NCBI RefSeq assembly: GCF_005925345.1
Contig: NZ_SSHJ01000004.1
Location: forward strand, 62,001 to 126,000
Length of the DNA stretch: 64,000 bases
From: Pedobacter ureilyticus
GTDB lineage: Bacteria > Bacteroidota > Bacteroidia > Sphingobacteriales > Sphingobacteriaceae
Direction: 5' to 3'
In this document: in pieces, positions 7,590 through 17,321 of the stretch
How positions within the stretch are numbered: position 1 is the first letter of the stretch
Layout: each line of letters begins with the position of its first letter
Made by a program: the position numbers and the translations under genes
The notes under the pieces: generated by a model
The model's database searches: none
What the model saw: only the letters and a program-made list of their open reading frames with translations
Told to the model about the DNA's origin: nothing

Positions 7590-8510
7590 TTAAGCTCTCG
7601 TGTCGTTCCCGAAGTAAATACTTTGGTAACTATCATAACGCGAAGGCTCAATTTCTCCAGCTTCTACAGCTTCGATAACAGCACAACCAGGCTCGTTAAT
7701 ATGCCTACAATTGTTAAAACGGCATTGGTTCAACCTTTCCCTCATCTCTACAAAAAAGTGGCTCAATTCTTCTTTTTCAATATCTACAATACCCAACTCC
7801 CTAATACCTGGCGTATCTATTAAATAACCGCCAAATGGCAATTGGTGCATTTCGGCAAAAGTAGTGGTGTGCTGGCCTTTATCGCTCCATTCGCTTACTT
7901 CTCCCGTTTTCAATGCAAAGTCTGGCAATATAGCGTTAATTAAACTTGATTTGCCTACGCCAGAGTGCCCAGAAAATAAAGTCGTTTGATCTTTTAGCAA
8001 GCCTTCTATTTGAGCGATATTAGTACCTTCTAAAGCAGAAACTTCATAACACGGATAACCAATGTTCTCATAAATAGATTTGTAATCGGCTAAAATTGCT
8101 AAACCATCTTCGTTGTACAAATCCAGCTTGTTAAAAATTAACGAAGTTGGAATGTCATAAGCTTCGGCAACTACCAAAAATCTGTCAATAAAGCCTAAAG
8201 AAGTACGTGGAGAGGCAAGGGTTACAATTAAGAAAGCTTGGTCTAAATTAGCCGCTATAATTTGAGATTGCTTACTCAGGTTAATCGACTTGCGAATAAT
8301 GTAGTTCTTTCTATCGTGAAGCTTATGAATTACGCCTGTGTCTGCATTAGGTTCTAGCTCAAAATCTACTTGGTCGCCAACAGCAATAGGGTTGGTGGTC
8401 TGTATTCCTTTAATCCTAAACTTGCCTTTAATTCGGCATGAATAGGTGTTGCCGTCTTCGGCAAATACTTGATACCAACTTCCTGTAGATTTAATAACTA
8501 ATCCTTGCAT
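7590..8510 (-). CDS. rsgA: Ribosome small-subunit-dependent GTPase A
   Basis: A 306-aa circularly permuted GTPase that checks late 30S assembly. Domains in order: OB fold (about 1-70), G domain with permuted motifs (G4 NKLDLYN, then G1 [12 protein letters not shown], then G3 DTPGIRELG), and a C-terminal zinc knuckle (CRFNNCRHINEPGCAV, a Cys/His cluster). Length and order are normal for RsgA. The gap after its stop and the GNAT stop contains tandem words (CTAATACC/CTAATCCC). Confidence 0.97.
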   Translation of the reverse strand: MQGLVIKSTGSWYQVFAEDGNTYSCRIKGKFRIKGIQTTNPIAVGDQVDFELEPNADTGVIHKLHDRKNYIIRKSINLSKQSQIIAANLDQAFLIVTLASPRTSLGFIDRFLVVAEAYDIPTSLIFNKLDLYNEDGLAILADYKSIYENIGYPCYEVSALEGTNIAQIEGLLKDQTTLFSGHSGVGKSSLINAILPDFALKTGEVSEWSDKGQHTTTFAEMHQLPFGGYLIDTPGIRELGIVDIEKEELSHFFVEMRERLNQCRFNNCRHINEPGCAVIEAVEAGEIEPSRYDSYQSIYFGNDTRA

Positions 8511-8597
8511 ATTTTGCGTAAAGGTAGTATTGAAAGTTGAGAGTTGAAAGTGAAAAGTTTGAAGTAATCTGTGCTACTTGCTATTTATAGGCTTAGT

Positions 8598-8676
8598 CGT
8601 CATCCCAAATTTAGTTTGGGATCTTAAAGCGCTGTATTTTTAGCGCATTACGATTCCGGCCTACGCGAGAATGACG
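8598..8676. repeat. Intergenic inverted-repeat element (CGTCAT...ATGACG)
   Basis: Terminal CGTCAT (8598-8603) and ATGACG (8671-8676) enclose a perfect inner hairpin (ATCCCAAA 8602-8609 with TTTGGGAT 8615-8622) and a second one around AGCGC. It shares outer ends with the larger element at 20080-20266. It has the form of a non-autonomous dispersed repeat and lies between the divergent-free ends of rsgA and accC. Confidence 0.6.
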
Positions 8677-8750
8677 CATATGTTAAGGAGCGTGCAAAAC
8701 AAAAATGCCCCAACAAATTGTCGAGGCATCTTCTAAAAATTTTAATATTC

Positions 8751-10091
8751 TTAATCCGCGAAATCAAAAGTTTCCATAAACTTAGTGGTAAAATTACCAG
8801 CTCTAAAGTTAGGGTCTTTCATCAATTTCAAGTGGAATGGAATGGTAGTTTTAATCCCTTCAATTACGAACTCACTTAAAGCACGCTCCATAGTGCAAAT
8901 TGCTTCTTCTCTAGTTTGCGCTACAGTAATCAGTTTAGCAATCATCGAGTCGTAGTTAGGTGGAATTTGGTAACCTGCGTAAACGTGAGTGTCTACACGT
9001 ACACCATGACCACCTGGAGAATGGAAATTCGTTATTTTACCTGGCGATGGGCGAAAATTGTTAAAAGGATCTTCTGCATTGATGCGGCACTCAATAGCAT
9101 GCATATCTGGCGTATAATTTTTACCAGAAATTGGAATACCTGCGGCTACTTTAATCTGCTCTTTAATCAAATCGAAGTTAATTACCTCTTCGGTAACCGG
9201 GTGCTCTACCTGGATACGCGTATTCATCTCCATGAAGTAGAAATTACGATGTTTATCCACCAAGAACTCCACTGTTCCGGCACCTTCGTACTGTACAGCT
9301 AAAGCGCCTTTAATGGCAGCTTCGCCCATTTTCTCACGCAGTTCATCGGTCATAAAAGGAGAAGGAGCCTCTTCTACCAATTTTTGGTGGCGACGTTGGA
9401 TAGAACAATCTCTTTCTGAGAGGTGGCAAGCTTTACCAAATTGATCACCAATAATTTGGATTTCAATATGACGAGGGTCTTCGATATATTTCTCTAAATA
9501 CAAACCATCGTTACCAAAAGCAGCTCCAGATTCCTGACGAGCACTGTCCCAAGCGTTTTCAAATTCCTCATCTTTCCAAACCACACGCATACCACGGCCA
9601 CCACCGCCTGCTGTTGCTTTTAAAATTACAGGATAGCCTACTTCATTAGCTAATTTGATCCCATCTTTAACGTTTTCTAGTAAACCTTCAGAACCTGGAA
9701 TGGTAGGTACACCAGCAATTTTCATGGTTTCTTTAGCAGAGGCTTTATCGCCCATGCCATTGATTTGCTCTGGTGTAGCACCAATAAATTTAATTCCGTA
9801 ATCGCGGCAAACCGAAGAAAATTTAGCATTTTCTGACAAGAAACCGTAACCAGGGTGTATCGCATCTGCATTAGTTAATTCTGCAGCAGAAATAATATTT
9901 GGGATACTTAAATAAGAGTCTTTGCTTGGTGGTGGGCCAATACAAACAGCCTCGTCGGCAAAACGAACGTGCAAGCTTTCTCTATCAGCTGTAGAGTAAA
10001 CCGCTACGGTTTTAATGCCCATCTCCTTACAGGTACGGATAATACGCAAAGCGATTTCGCCCCTGTTGGCAATTAATATTTTTTTAAACAT
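8751..10091 (-). CDS. accC: Acetyl-CoA carboxylase, biotin carboxylase subunit
   Basis: A 446-aa ATP-grasp enzyme that carboxylates biotin on AccB. The N-terminal [20 protein letters not shown], the glycine-rich ATP loop [14 protein letters not shown] (about residue 160), the catalytic region [16 protein letters not shown] (about 288-303) and the C-terminal biotin-carboxylase domain are all present at normal length. It is the last gene of the yceD-rpmF-plsX-fabH-accB-accC run and starts 45 bp after accB, so it acts with the adjacent accB product to supply malonyl-CoA. Confidence 0.97.
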   Translation of the reverse strand: MFKKILIANRGEIALRIIRTCKEMGIKTVAVYSTADRESLHVRFADEAVCIGPPPSKDSYLSIPNIISAAELTNADAIHPGYGFLSENAKFSSVCRDYGIKFIGATPEQINGMGDKASAKETMKIAGVPTIPGSEGLLENVKDGIKLANEVGYPVILKATAGGGGRGMRVVWKDEEFENAWDSARQESGAAFGNDGLYLEKYIEDPRHIEIQIIGDQFGKACHLSERDCSIQRRHQKLVEEAPSPFMTDELREKMGEAAIKGALAVQYEGAGTVEFLVDKHRNFYFMEMNTRIQVEHPVTEEVINFDLIKEQIKVAAGIPISGKNYTPDMHAIECRINAEDPFNNFRPSPGKITNFHSPGGHGVRVDTHVYAGYQIPPNYDSMIAKLITVAQTREEAICTMERALSEFVIEGIKTTIPFHLKLMKDPNFRAGNFTTKFMETFDFAD

Positions 10092-10136
10092 AATTTCTCT
10101 TTAATTAGCTAATTAGCTAATTGATTAATTTGCTAA

Positions 10137-10619
10137 TTAAATAGGTTCAACTAAGAATAATGGTTGGTCGTACTCTACCGGCGACGCATTGTCTACCAAA
10201 ATTTTAACGATACGGCCAGCAACTTCACTTTCAATTTCGTTGAATAATTTCATTGCTTCGATGATACATACTACTTTGCCTGTACCAATTTCATCACCTA
10301 CGTTTACAAACGAAGGTTTTTCTGGACTTGCAGAGCGGTAGAAAGTACCGATCATTGGAGATTTTATTGTAATGTATTTAGAAGTATCTTCTGCGGGCAT
10401 TGAAGCCGCCGCTGTTGCAGTACTTGCTGCTGGTGCTGTAGCAGCTACTGGCGCAGGCGCTGCTGTTACAGGTACCGCAGTAGGTATAGCTGCATTTACA
10501 TAAACAGGGGCTTGGTTAGTTTTAATGGTAATCTTGAAGTTTTCCTGCTCAAGGGATACTTCATTTACTCCTGATCGAGAAACAAATTTTATAAGTTCCT
10601 GAATTTGTTTGATATCCAT
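10137..10619 (-). CDS. accB: Acetyl-CoA carboxylase biotin carboxyl carrier protein
   Basis: A 160-aa carrier. The N-terminal helix region ([20 protein letters not shown]) is followed by an Ala/Pro/Thr-rich flexible linker (about 40-80) and a biotinyl domain with the acceptor lysine in [14 protein letters not shown] (about residue 125). It is directly upstream of accC on the same strand and is the substrate of its carboxylation. Size and architecture are standard. Confidence 0.97.
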   Translation of the reverse strand: MDIKQIQELIKFVSRSGVNEVSLEQENFKITIKTNQAPVYVNAAIPTAVPVTAAPAPVAATAPAASTATAAASMPAEDTSKYITIKSPMIGTFYRSASPEKPSFVNVGDEIGTGKVVCIIEAMKLFNEIESEVAGRIVKILVDNASPVEYDQPLFLVEPI

Positions 10620-10704
10620 TCTCTTTTGGTTATGTTAAATAATTGTTATGTCTTGTTTGAATTGGCAAAGTTAAGGTTTTTTTCTGCTTGTTCAATAGCT
10701 CGCT

Positions 10705-10769
10705 GGTTCATTAGTTCATAGGTTCACTTGTTCATGTTTGTTACCAAATAAACAAGTGAGCTAATGACC
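10705..10769. repeat. Word-repeat inverted sequence between fabH and accB
   Basis: GTTCA words recur four times (10707-10735). CACTTGTT (10725-10732) pairs with AACAAGTG (10751-10758), and the flanking GTTCATTAG pairs with CTAATGACC. It is an imperfect hairpin made of short repeated words, inside what should be a continuous fatty-acid operon. Confidence 0.6.
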
Positions 10770-10772
10770 AAA

Positions 10773-11768
10773 TTAACTATTATACGCCCATTTAAGGTAA
10801 ACCGAACCCCAAGTAAAGCCCCCGCCGAAAGCGGCTAAAATAATGTTATCACCCTTTTTAAGTTGGCTTTCCCACTCCCATAAACATAAAGGAATGGTAC
10901 CGTTTGTAGTGTTGCCATAGCGCTCAATGTTAATCATCACCTTATCAGAATCTACGCCCATTCTAGAGGCCGTAGCATCAATGATACGTTTATTGGCCTG
11001 ATGCGGCACCAACCAAGCTACATCATCAGCAGAAAGACTATTTCTCTCCATAATTTCAGCAGCAACATCGGCCATATTGGTTACAGCAAATTTAAACACA
11101 GTTTGTCCTTCTTGGTGTGCAAAATGCTCTTTTGCATCTATGGTTTCGTAGCTGGCCGGTTTCACAGATCCGCCGGCTTTCATTCCTAAGAATTTACCGC
11201 CAGACCCATCGGTCCTTAATATCGAATCTTGTAATCCCAAGCCTTCTTCGTTAGGCTCTAATAATGCACAACCACAACCATCACCAAAAATAATACAGGT
11301 TGTACGGTCTTCGTAGTTAATAATAGATGACATTTTATCGCCACCCACTACCAATACCTTTTTATGTTTGCCAGATTCGATAAACTGGGCACCTGTAGTT
11401 AAGCCAAAAAGGAAGCCAGAACAAGCCGCTTGCAAATCATATCCCCAAGCGTTGGTAGCACCTACTTTATCAGCAAGCACATTGGCCGTAGCCGGAAACG
11501 TGAAATCTGGTGTAGTTGTACAAAAGATAATTAGATCAATCTCTTTGGCATCAATCCCTCTTTTTTTCAAAAGGCCGTTCACTGCAGGCACAGCCAAATC
11601 AGAGGTACCCAAGCCCTCGCCTTTCAATATTCTTCGCTCTTTAATACCGGTTCTACTGGTAATCCACTCGTCAGATGTTTCAACGATTGTCTCTAATTCC
11701 TCGTTAGTTAAAACATAATCAGGAACATAACCATTAACTGCGGTAATAGCAGCGTGAATTTTACTCAT
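10773..11768 (-). CDS. fabH: 3-oxoacyl-ACP synthase III
   Basis: A 331-aa condensing enzyme that starts fatty-acid synthesis from acetyl-CoA (or branched acyl-CoA) and malonyl-ACP. The catalytic Cys lies in [13 protein letters not shown] (about residue 113), His in [13 protein letters not shown] (about 250) and Asn in [13 protein letters not shown] (about 280), the KAS III triad; the GGGF C-terminus is also present. It lies 18 bp after plsX. In this phylum FabH often prefers branched primers, but that cannot be read here. Confidence 0.97.
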   Translation of the reverse strand: MSKIHAAITAVNGYVPDYVLTNEELETIVETSDEWITSRTGIKERRILKGEGLGTSDLAVPAVNGLLKKRGIDAKEIDLIIFCTTTPDFTFPATANVLADKVGATNAWGYDLQAACSGFLFGLTTGAQFIESGKHKKVLVVGGDKMSSIINYEDRTTCIIFGDGCGCALLEPNEEGLGLQDSILRTDGSGGKFLGMKAGGSVKPASYETIDAKEHFAHQEGQTVFKFAVTNMADVAAEIMERNSLSADDVAWLVPHQANKRIIDATASRMGVDSDKVMINIERYGNTTNGTIPLCLWEWESQLKKGDNIILAAFGGGFTWGSVYLKWAYNS

Positions 11769-11786
11769 TTTTTATTGTGTATTTAA

Positions 11787-12725
11787 TTATCGGAATGCGG
11801 CCTGTATTTTACCCACCAATCCAGTAGTAATCATATCCCTAGACTGAAAGATCATATTCTTCACAGCTTCTGGGCTCGATATGCCGTGACCTATTAAAAC
11901 TGGTGCATTGACACCCAATACTGGGCTGCCGCCATAGTTTTCATAGTTGAAACGATCAAAAAACTCATCTTTCAATCCCTTTTTAATGGTCAGCACGTAA
12001 AACGATTCTGCTAATTTCAGCATAATATTCCCGGTAAAACCGTCGCAAACAATCACATCAGCTTTGTCGTTAAACAAATCTCTACCTTCTACATTGCCAA
12101 CAAAATTGAAAGAAGCTTTTTCTTTCATTAAGCGGTGACTTGCCAAAGTAAGCATGTTACCTTTTTCATCTTCCTCACCAATGTTCATCAAAGCCACTTT
12201 CGGATTTTCGATTTGCATTACATATTCGGCATACAAACTTCCTAACACGCCAAACTCTAATAAGTTGTCTGGTTTGCAATCTGCATTGGCACCCACATCT
12301 AAAAGTAACCCAGCGCCACCTTTTAATTTAGGCACAATGGTACATAAGCAAGGCCTAGAGATACCCGCAATTGGCTTAACACTGAAAACAGCACCCACCA
12401 ACATAGCGCCAGAATTACCTGCGCTTGCAAACGAATCTATCTTGCCTTCTTTTAATAATTGGAAGCCAATAGAAATACTAGAATTGGGTTTTTGAAGAAT
12501 TGCCTTTGTTGCATGTTCGCCCATACCAATAACTTCTTCGGTATGCACGTATTCGAAGTGATCCGGATTGAATCCTTTTTCAGAAAGTAGCGGTTTAATC
12601 TGCTGTGTATCGCCAATAAGCACCAAATGCTCATTAGCAGACAGAGACTGATGGGCAGCTATTGCTCCCAAAACAATAGCTTTGGGAGCATAGTCTCCAC
12701 CCATAATATCGAGACCTATTTTCAT
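11787..12725 (-). CDS. plsX: Phosphate acyltransferase PlsX
   Basis: A 312-aa soluble enzyme making acyl-phosphate from acyl-ACP for phospholipid synthesis. The start MKIGLDIMGGDYAPKAIVLG is the family N-terminus, and FASAGNSGAMLVGAVF, LLDVGANADCKPDNLLEFG and VIVCDGFTGNIMLKLAE are conserved blocks. It lies between rpmF and fabH in the conserved lipid/ribosomal cluster. Confidence 0.97.
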   Translation of the reverse strand: MKIGLDIMGGDYAPKAIVLGAIAAHQSLSANEHLVLIGDTQQIKPLLSEKGFNPDHFEYVHTEEVIGMGEHATKAILQKPNSSISIGFQLLKEGKIDSFASAGNSGAMLVGAVFSVKPIAGISRPCLCTIVPKLKGGAGLLLDVGANADCKPDNLLEFGVLGSLYAEYVMQIENPKVALMNIGEEDEKGNMLTLASHRLMKEKASFNFVGNVEGRDLFNDKADVIVCDGFTGNIMLKLAESFYVLTIKKGLKDEFFDRFNYENYGGSPVLGVNAPVLIGHGISSPEAVKNMIFQSRDMITTGLVGKIQAAFR

Positions 12726-12819
12726 AGTAAAAATCTTTTGTGTTAAAGCAAGAAGCTTATATTTCTATTAGGCTAAGTTAACCTTAAACTAATGGAAAAC
12801 ACAAAAATTTTTAAGAAAA

Positions 12820-13011
12820 TTAACCTATCGAAGTGTTTTCTATAACTAATTTACCGTTGTAGTAAAGGTTACCATCAACGTTATAAGCTGTATGTGGTAC
12901 GTGTACTGCACCAGTAGTTTGGCAAGTAGTTAATGAAGGCGCTTCAGCTTTATAGTGCGTTCTTCTTTTATTTCTTCTTTGTTTAGAAATCTTACGTTTT
13001 GGATGTGCCAT
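12820..13011 (-). CDS. rpmF: 50S ribosomal protein L32
   Basis: A 63-aa basic protein starting AHPKRKISKQRRNKRRTHYK, the L32 N-terminus. Only one Cys remains (TTCQTTG), so the four-Cys zinc ribbon of C+ paralogues is absent. It lies 19 bp after yceD and 94 bp before plsX, the conserved order. Confidence 0.97.
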   Translation of the reverse strand: MAHPKRKISKQRRNKRRTHYKAEAPSLTTCQTTGAVHVPHTAYNVDGNLYYNGKLVIENTSIG

Positions 13012-13030
13012 TACTTGATTTTTTTAATTA

Positions 13031-13561
13031 CTATTTTAATTTTTTCAACGCTTCCCAACGCGGGTCGTCTGTTTGTTCTTCTTTTTCTTCGTTGCCTGCA
13101 GCCAGCTTATTTAAAGTACTTAGCATTTGCTCGTCGCAGGCTTGCCCAGCTTGCTCACATTTGTTAATGAAAGGTACGGCTACGGTAATGAATTCATAAA
13201 TCAATTCAGCAACGTCTATAGCTGTTTCTTTCCTGGGCAAAACAATGATTTCTAAATCTTCGATCTCATCTTCTTCTACCGCCTCAACAAATTTCACAAT
13301 CTGTCTTTCCTCTAGTTCAATTGGCTGATCAAAATCAGACAGACAAGTATCACAATTAAGTTTTATAGTTCCAGCAATGCGAAAACTTAAAACCAACATG
13401 GTTTCTTGCCTATCTAGTTCAACTTCTGCCTTAAGCTTTCCATCTTTTACCAAAGAATGCTCAAATTCATCAAAAAAGCTTTTGTCAATTTCAAATTCGA
13501 AATTGTGTTTTCCCAATTTTAAACCTGTAAAGGGGATAGAAAATTGTTTCAACGCTTTCAT
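13031..13561 (-). CDS. yceD: YceD/DUF177 family 23S rRNA accumulation protein
   Basis: A 176-aa acidic protein of the YceD (DUF177) family that always sits before rpmF. The conserved CxxC is visible in LNCDTCLSDFDQPIE (about residues 73-87). In other bacteria the family is linked to 23S rRNA or ribosome assembly and co-expressed with L32. It heads the six-gene minus-strand run that ends with accC. Confidence 0.9.
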   Translation of the reverse strand: MKALKQFSIPFTGLKLGKHNFEFEIDKSFFDEFEHSLVKDGKLKAEVELDRQETMLVLSFRIAGTIKLNCDTCLSDFDQPIELEERQIVKFVEAVEEDEIEDLEIIVLPRKETAIDVAELIYEFITVAVPFINKCEQAGQACDEQMLSTLNKLAAGNEEKEEQTDDPRWEALKKLK

Positions 13562-13756
13562 GGTGTCAATTGTAACTAAATTTTAGCCTGCAAAGGTATG
13601 AAATATTTTCTGAAAAGAAAATGTTTTTAGAAAAATGAGGAGTAGAATTTTGTTGTTAAACATCTTTCCTCAAATGATTCGAAAAACTGCGTAGGTAAAT
13701 CTTGGCAAAAGCAGCCCTTCTTTCCGCTTTACTACGTTGGCAAACACATATTTTTA

Positions 13757-14290
13757 CTATCTCTGAAATTGTACCGACTCTATAATTTCTTCAATTTTTT
13801 GCTTTGCTTTTGTCTCTTCTCCACCAGAAAATTTGAGTATTCCATGTACACTAGCACTGTATTCGGTATTTACGATATCAAAGCTGTAGTAGTTCCATTC
13901 TGGACCATGATTTCTCACGATTAGCACTTCTTTTTCCTTATCTTTTAGGACTGAACTTGTAAAATAGCTGTCTTTAAGTCCAAGGCGGTTTCTCCTTTTT
14001 TCTAAATCCGTTTTCAATGTCAAAAGGTAGTCCGGTTGATACGACTTACGATGATAAAATAACGAAAGGTACATCCCATCAACCACATAATCATTAGATG
14101 CGTCAGATAACTTTCCAACATCTCCATTGATCTGAAATTTAGATGCTAACTTTTCTTTATCTTGAACATCCTTTAACTTAACAGCTCCTTTTGGGATAGT
14201 CAGCATTGAACCTTGTTGGTTTACCTTAGTTTGCGCATTAATGTTTAAGGCAATCAACGATAGAAGTATTATTACTGATATTTTTTTCAT
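13757..14290 (-). CDS. Hypothetical secreted protein
   Basis: A 177-aa protein with a clear Sec signal (about residues 1-19, ending NINAQ). The rest is a mixed alpha/beta domain with several Lys/Asp-rich stretches and the block WNYYSFDIVNTEYSASVHG; no motif I recognise. It is monocistronic, with an AT-rich gap to yceD upstream of which lies a fragment of CGCTTTACTACG-type intergenic sequence. Probably periplasmic or surface; function unknown. Confidence 0.75.
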   Translation of the reverse strand: MKKISVIILLSLIALNINAQTKVNQQGSMLTIPKGAVKLKDVQDKEKLASKFQINGDVGKLSDASNDYVVDGMYLSLFYHRKSYQPDYLLTLKTDLEKRRNRLGLKDSYFTSSVLKDKEKEVLIVRNHGPEWNYYSFDIVNTEYSASVHGILKFSGGEETKAKQKIEEIIESVQFQR

Positions 14291-14399
14291 ATTGTTATAA
14301 ATTGTTTAATCTAGGCAATCGGTTTTATACACTAGATTGGTATTCATATAGATTGCCACCTATGAAAATTTAGAATCATATGCACCTTTCAAATATAGG

Positions 14400-15257
14400 T
14401 TAATTGCTGCTTTGGTTGGTACTCAGGATCATTTCGTTCCCACTTCTAGACCACTCGCTCCAAGAACCTACATATAAATTAGGAATTGGCAGACCTGCAT
14501 AGTCGAAAGCCAATAAGGTATGGCAGGCTGTTACGCCCGAGCCACAATGAACAATGATGTTTTTGCTATCAAGATTTTCAAATAAGCTTTCGTATTTCTC
14601 TCTTAATAAGATTGGATTTTTAAAGCCTCCAAATTCATCAAGGTTTTCCGTCAGCGGAACGTTAATTGCGTTTGGTATATGCCCAGCAATTAAATCTAGA
14701 GGCTCTACAATGCCATCAAATCTTTCTTTTGCTCTTACGTCTATAATGGGTGTATGTCTAGTTTCGCTAGCTACCTTAACTTCATCCATTGAAACCAATG
14801 GGAGTTGCCATTCTGAAATTGAGGTGTCAATTTTTACAGGCCTCGGAGTTTTAATATCAGCATTGCTTGGAAAGCCAATATTTAAAGCCGCGTTAAAACC
14901 ACCATTTAAAACCTGCACATTTTCGTAACCAATTGCTCGCAACATCCACCAAAATCTGGCAGCGGCATTGGCTCCATTTTTATCATCATAAATTACAACA
15001 TGAGTTTTGGGTCCAATACCTAGTTTACTGATAGTTGCTGCAAATACCTTTGGATCAGGCAACGGATGTCTGCCCCCATTTGCAGGATTTGCCACCGCCA
15101 CAGACAGATCGGCCTCTAGGTCTACAAAATAAGCACCATCTAAATGCTTGGAAAGGTAAGGTTGTTTTCCACCTCCATAGGCATCAATAAGGATAAAGTT
15201 TTCATCGCTTTGTTTTAAAAGCAATAATTCCTTAGGCTGTATAATTGGTGCCAGCAT
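14400..15257 (-). CDS. Sulfurtransferase (mercaptopyruvate/thiosulfate type)
   Basis: A 285-aa protein of two rhodanese domains: an inactive N-terminal one (about 1-140, with VVIYDDKNGANAAARFWWML) and a catalytic C-terminal one with IIVHCGSGVTACHTLLAFD (about residue 240). The loop CGSGVTA is typical of 3-mercaptopyruvate sulfurtransferases (SseA) and not of thiosulfate sulfurtransferases (CRKGVTA). It likely moves sulfane sulfur from 3-mercaptopyruvate to thiols. It is 11 bp upstream of pdxA in minus-strand terms reversed: pdxA is transcribed first and this gene follows it, so they may be one operon. Confidence 0.9.
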   Translation of the reverse strand: MLAPIIQPKELLLLKQSDENFILIDAYGGGKQPYLSKHLDGAYFVDLEADLSVAVANPANGGRHPLPDPKVFAATISKLGIGPKTHVVIYDDKNGANAAARFWWMLRAIGYENVQVLNGGFNAALNIGFPSNADIKTPRPVKIDTSISEWQLPLVSMDEVKVASETRHTPIIDVRAKERFDGIVEPLDLIAGHIPNAINVPLTENLDEFGGFKNPILLREKYESLFENLDSKNIIVHCGSGVTACHTLLAFDYAGLPIPNLYVGSWSEWSRSGNEMILSTNQSSN

Positions 15258-15268
15258 AATATTACAGG

Positions 15269-16348
15269 CTAATTCGCATCGTCCTTAATATCGCCAGCAG
15301 TCTCTATAATTTTACCGCCAGTTCTTAATTGGTTGCGCAACAAACTTTCCTGCTCCCTACGGTTTTTCACGATGTGGATAGCCGCAAAAAGCGCCTCCAT
15401 AAACGAGGTAGCATCTGCCTCGCCTTTACCTGCAATTCCATACCCAGTTCCATGATCTGGCGAAGTACGTACAAACTTTAAACCTGCGGTATAGTTTACG
15501 CCAGTTTCAAAAGCAATAGTTTTAAAAGGAATTAAACCCTGATCGTGGTACATCGCTAAAACCGCATCAAATTGTTTGTAGGTGCCGTTGCCAAAAAAGC
15601 CATCGGCAGGGTACGGACCAAAACAAATAATCCCTTTATCAAACGCTTCTTGAATAGCTGGCGAAATCACTTCTGCTTCTTCGCTGCCCAACAAGCCATT
15701 ATCGCTAGCATGCGGATTTAAACCAAGCACAGCAATCTTTGGCTTCTCTACCCAAAAATCTTTCTTTAAGCTCTCATTAATGAGCTGTAGTTTTTTAACA
15801 ATTTTCTCTTTGGTAATGCTCTTGGCTACCTCCGTTACTGGAATATGACCTGTTACTACGCCAACACGCAAAGTATCGCTTACTAAAAACATCAGCACAT
15901 CGTTACTGCCACTTCTTTCTTGCAAATATTCTGTATGTCCAGGAAATTTAAAATCTTCCGATTGGATATTATTTTTATTGATTGGAGCAGTTACCAAAGC
16001 ATCAATGGCGCCACGAACCAAATCATCGGTTGCTTTTTGTAGCGAAAGAAAAGCGTATTTACCGCCAGTTTCGTTCGCTTCGCCTAGCTCAATTTTCACA
16101 TCTTCTTCCCAGCAGTTAATCATATTTGTTTTGTGCGCCACAGCCGCTTCCGCATTTGGCACCACGTTAAACATGAAATCGCTTAAACGTAAAGCCTTGC
16201 GATGAAAAGAGGCAACCTTAGTATGTCCATAAACTATCGGGGTGCAATAATCTAAAATCTTGCTCTCGGCAAGCGTTTTTAAAATCACCTCTAAACCAAT
16301 ACCGTTAACGTCTCCTATACTAATGCCTATCTTAACTTTGTTGCTCAT
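15269..16348 (-). CDS. pdxA: 4-hydroxythreonine-4-phosphate dehydrogenase
   Basis: A 359-aa NAD-dependent enzyme of the DXP-dependent vitamin B6 pathway. Family blocks: KVKIGISIGDVNGIGLEVIL at the start, TAPINKNNIQSEDFKFPGHT with the substrate-binding His, LGLNPHASDNGLLG, and AMYHDQGLIPFKTIAFETGV with metal ligands and HGTGYGIAG near the end. I start at 16348 because the extra 31 upstream residues of the longest frame come from a word-repeat intergenic region (ATATGAGAT repeats). The sulfurtransferase gene follows 11 bp later. Confidence 0.96.
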   Translation of the reverse strand: MSNKVKIGISIGDVNGIGLEVILKTLAESKILDYCTPIVYGHTKVASFHRKALRLSDFMFNVVPNAEAAVAHKTNMINCWEEDVKIELGEANETGGKYAFLSLQKATDDLVRGAIDALVTAPINKNNIQSEDFKFPGHTEYLQERSGSNDVLMFLVSDTLRVGVVTGHIPVTEVAKSITKEKIVKKLQLINESLKKDFWVEKPKIAVLGLNPHASDNGLLGSEEAEVISPAIQEAFDKGIICFGPYPADGFFGNGTYKQFDAVLAMYHDQGLIPFKTIAFETGVNYTAGLKFVRTSPDHGTGYGIAGKGEADATSFMEALFAAIHIVKNRREQESLLRNQLRTGGKIIETAGDIKDDAN

Positions 16349-16509
16349 GCTGCTGATTAAATTTAGCGCAAAATAATCATTAGATATGAAATATGAGATA
16401 TGAGATGTGAGATTTGCCCAATATCGTTGGACTTCCGACATCCGACCTCGGACTAATTTCTTACCTTTGAACTTTAAATTTTAAAGGCCCTTTAGGGCTT
16501 GGGGGTTAT

Positions 16510-17286
16510 ATGAGTTTAGTTAAGGCAAAGAAACATTTAGGGCAACATTTTCTAACAGATAAAAACATTGCGCAAAGAATTGTGGATGGCTTGATCCATA
16601 CCGATCAATACCATCAGGTACTAGAAGTTGGTCCGGGCATGGGCATCTTATCAGATATCTTGTTGCAACGTGAAAATTTGGAAACTTTTCTCATTGATAT
16701 CGATGTAGAGTCATTTCAGTTTCTAAGAGAAAAATACCCCCAGCTGGGCGATCGTTTAATTAATGGCGATTTCTTAAAGCTCAACTTTGCAGACATTTTT
16801 CCTGGCAAGTTTGCTGTGATTGGCAATTTCCCTTACAACATCTCTTCGCAAATTTTATTTAAGATTTTAGAAAACCGCCATAACATTGTAGAAATGGTAG
16901 GCATGTTCCAAAAAGAAGTGGCCGAGCGTTGTGCCTCTAAACCCGGCACCAAAGAATATGGCATTTTAAGTGTGTTTATTCAGGCTTACTACGATATCGA
17001 ATATTTATTTACCGTAAAACCGGGAACTTTTAATCCGCCGCCAAAAGTAAATTCTGGCGTTATCCGTTTAAGTAGAAACAATGTGGAGCATTTAGATTGC
17101 GACGAAAAATTGTTTTGGCGAGTAGTAAAAGCGGGCTTTAATCAACGCAGAAAAACTTTACGCAATGCCGTTTCTGCGGTAGTGCCTAAAGATAAACTTG
17201 GCGAACATCCATTTTATGAGAAACGAGCAGAAACTTTAAGTGTGCAAGATTTTGTAGAGCTGACTAATTTTTTAGCCACAAGGTAA
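16510..17286 (+). CDS. rsmA: 16S rRNA (adenine1518-N6/adenine1519-N6) dimethyltransferase
   Basis: A 258-aa SAM-dependent methyltransferase that dimethylates two adenines in helix 45 of 16S rRNA. The N-terminal KKHLGQHFLTDKNIAQRIVD, SAM loop EVGPGMGILSD (about 38-48) and catalytic GNFPYNISSQI (NFPY, about 110) are diagnostic. The C-terminal helical domain carries FNQRRKTLRNA. Divergent from pdxA and followed by an S41-like gene 35 bp later. Confidence 0.97.
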   Translation: MSLVKAKKHLGQHFLTDKNIAQRIVDGLIHTDQYHQVLEVGPGMGILSDILLQRENLETFLIDIDVESFQFLREKYPQLGDRLINGDFLKLNFADIFPGKFAVIGNFPYNISSQILFKILENRHNIVEMVGMFQKEVAERCASKPGTKEYGILSVFIQAYYDIEYLFTVKPGTFNPPPKVNSGVIRLSRNNVEHLDCDEKLFWRVVKAGFNQRRKTLRNAVSAVVPKDKLGEHPFYEKRAETLSVQDFVELTNFLATR

Positions 17287-17321
17287 TGCAACTATAACCT
17301 TTTCATATACGTCTTCTAGCT

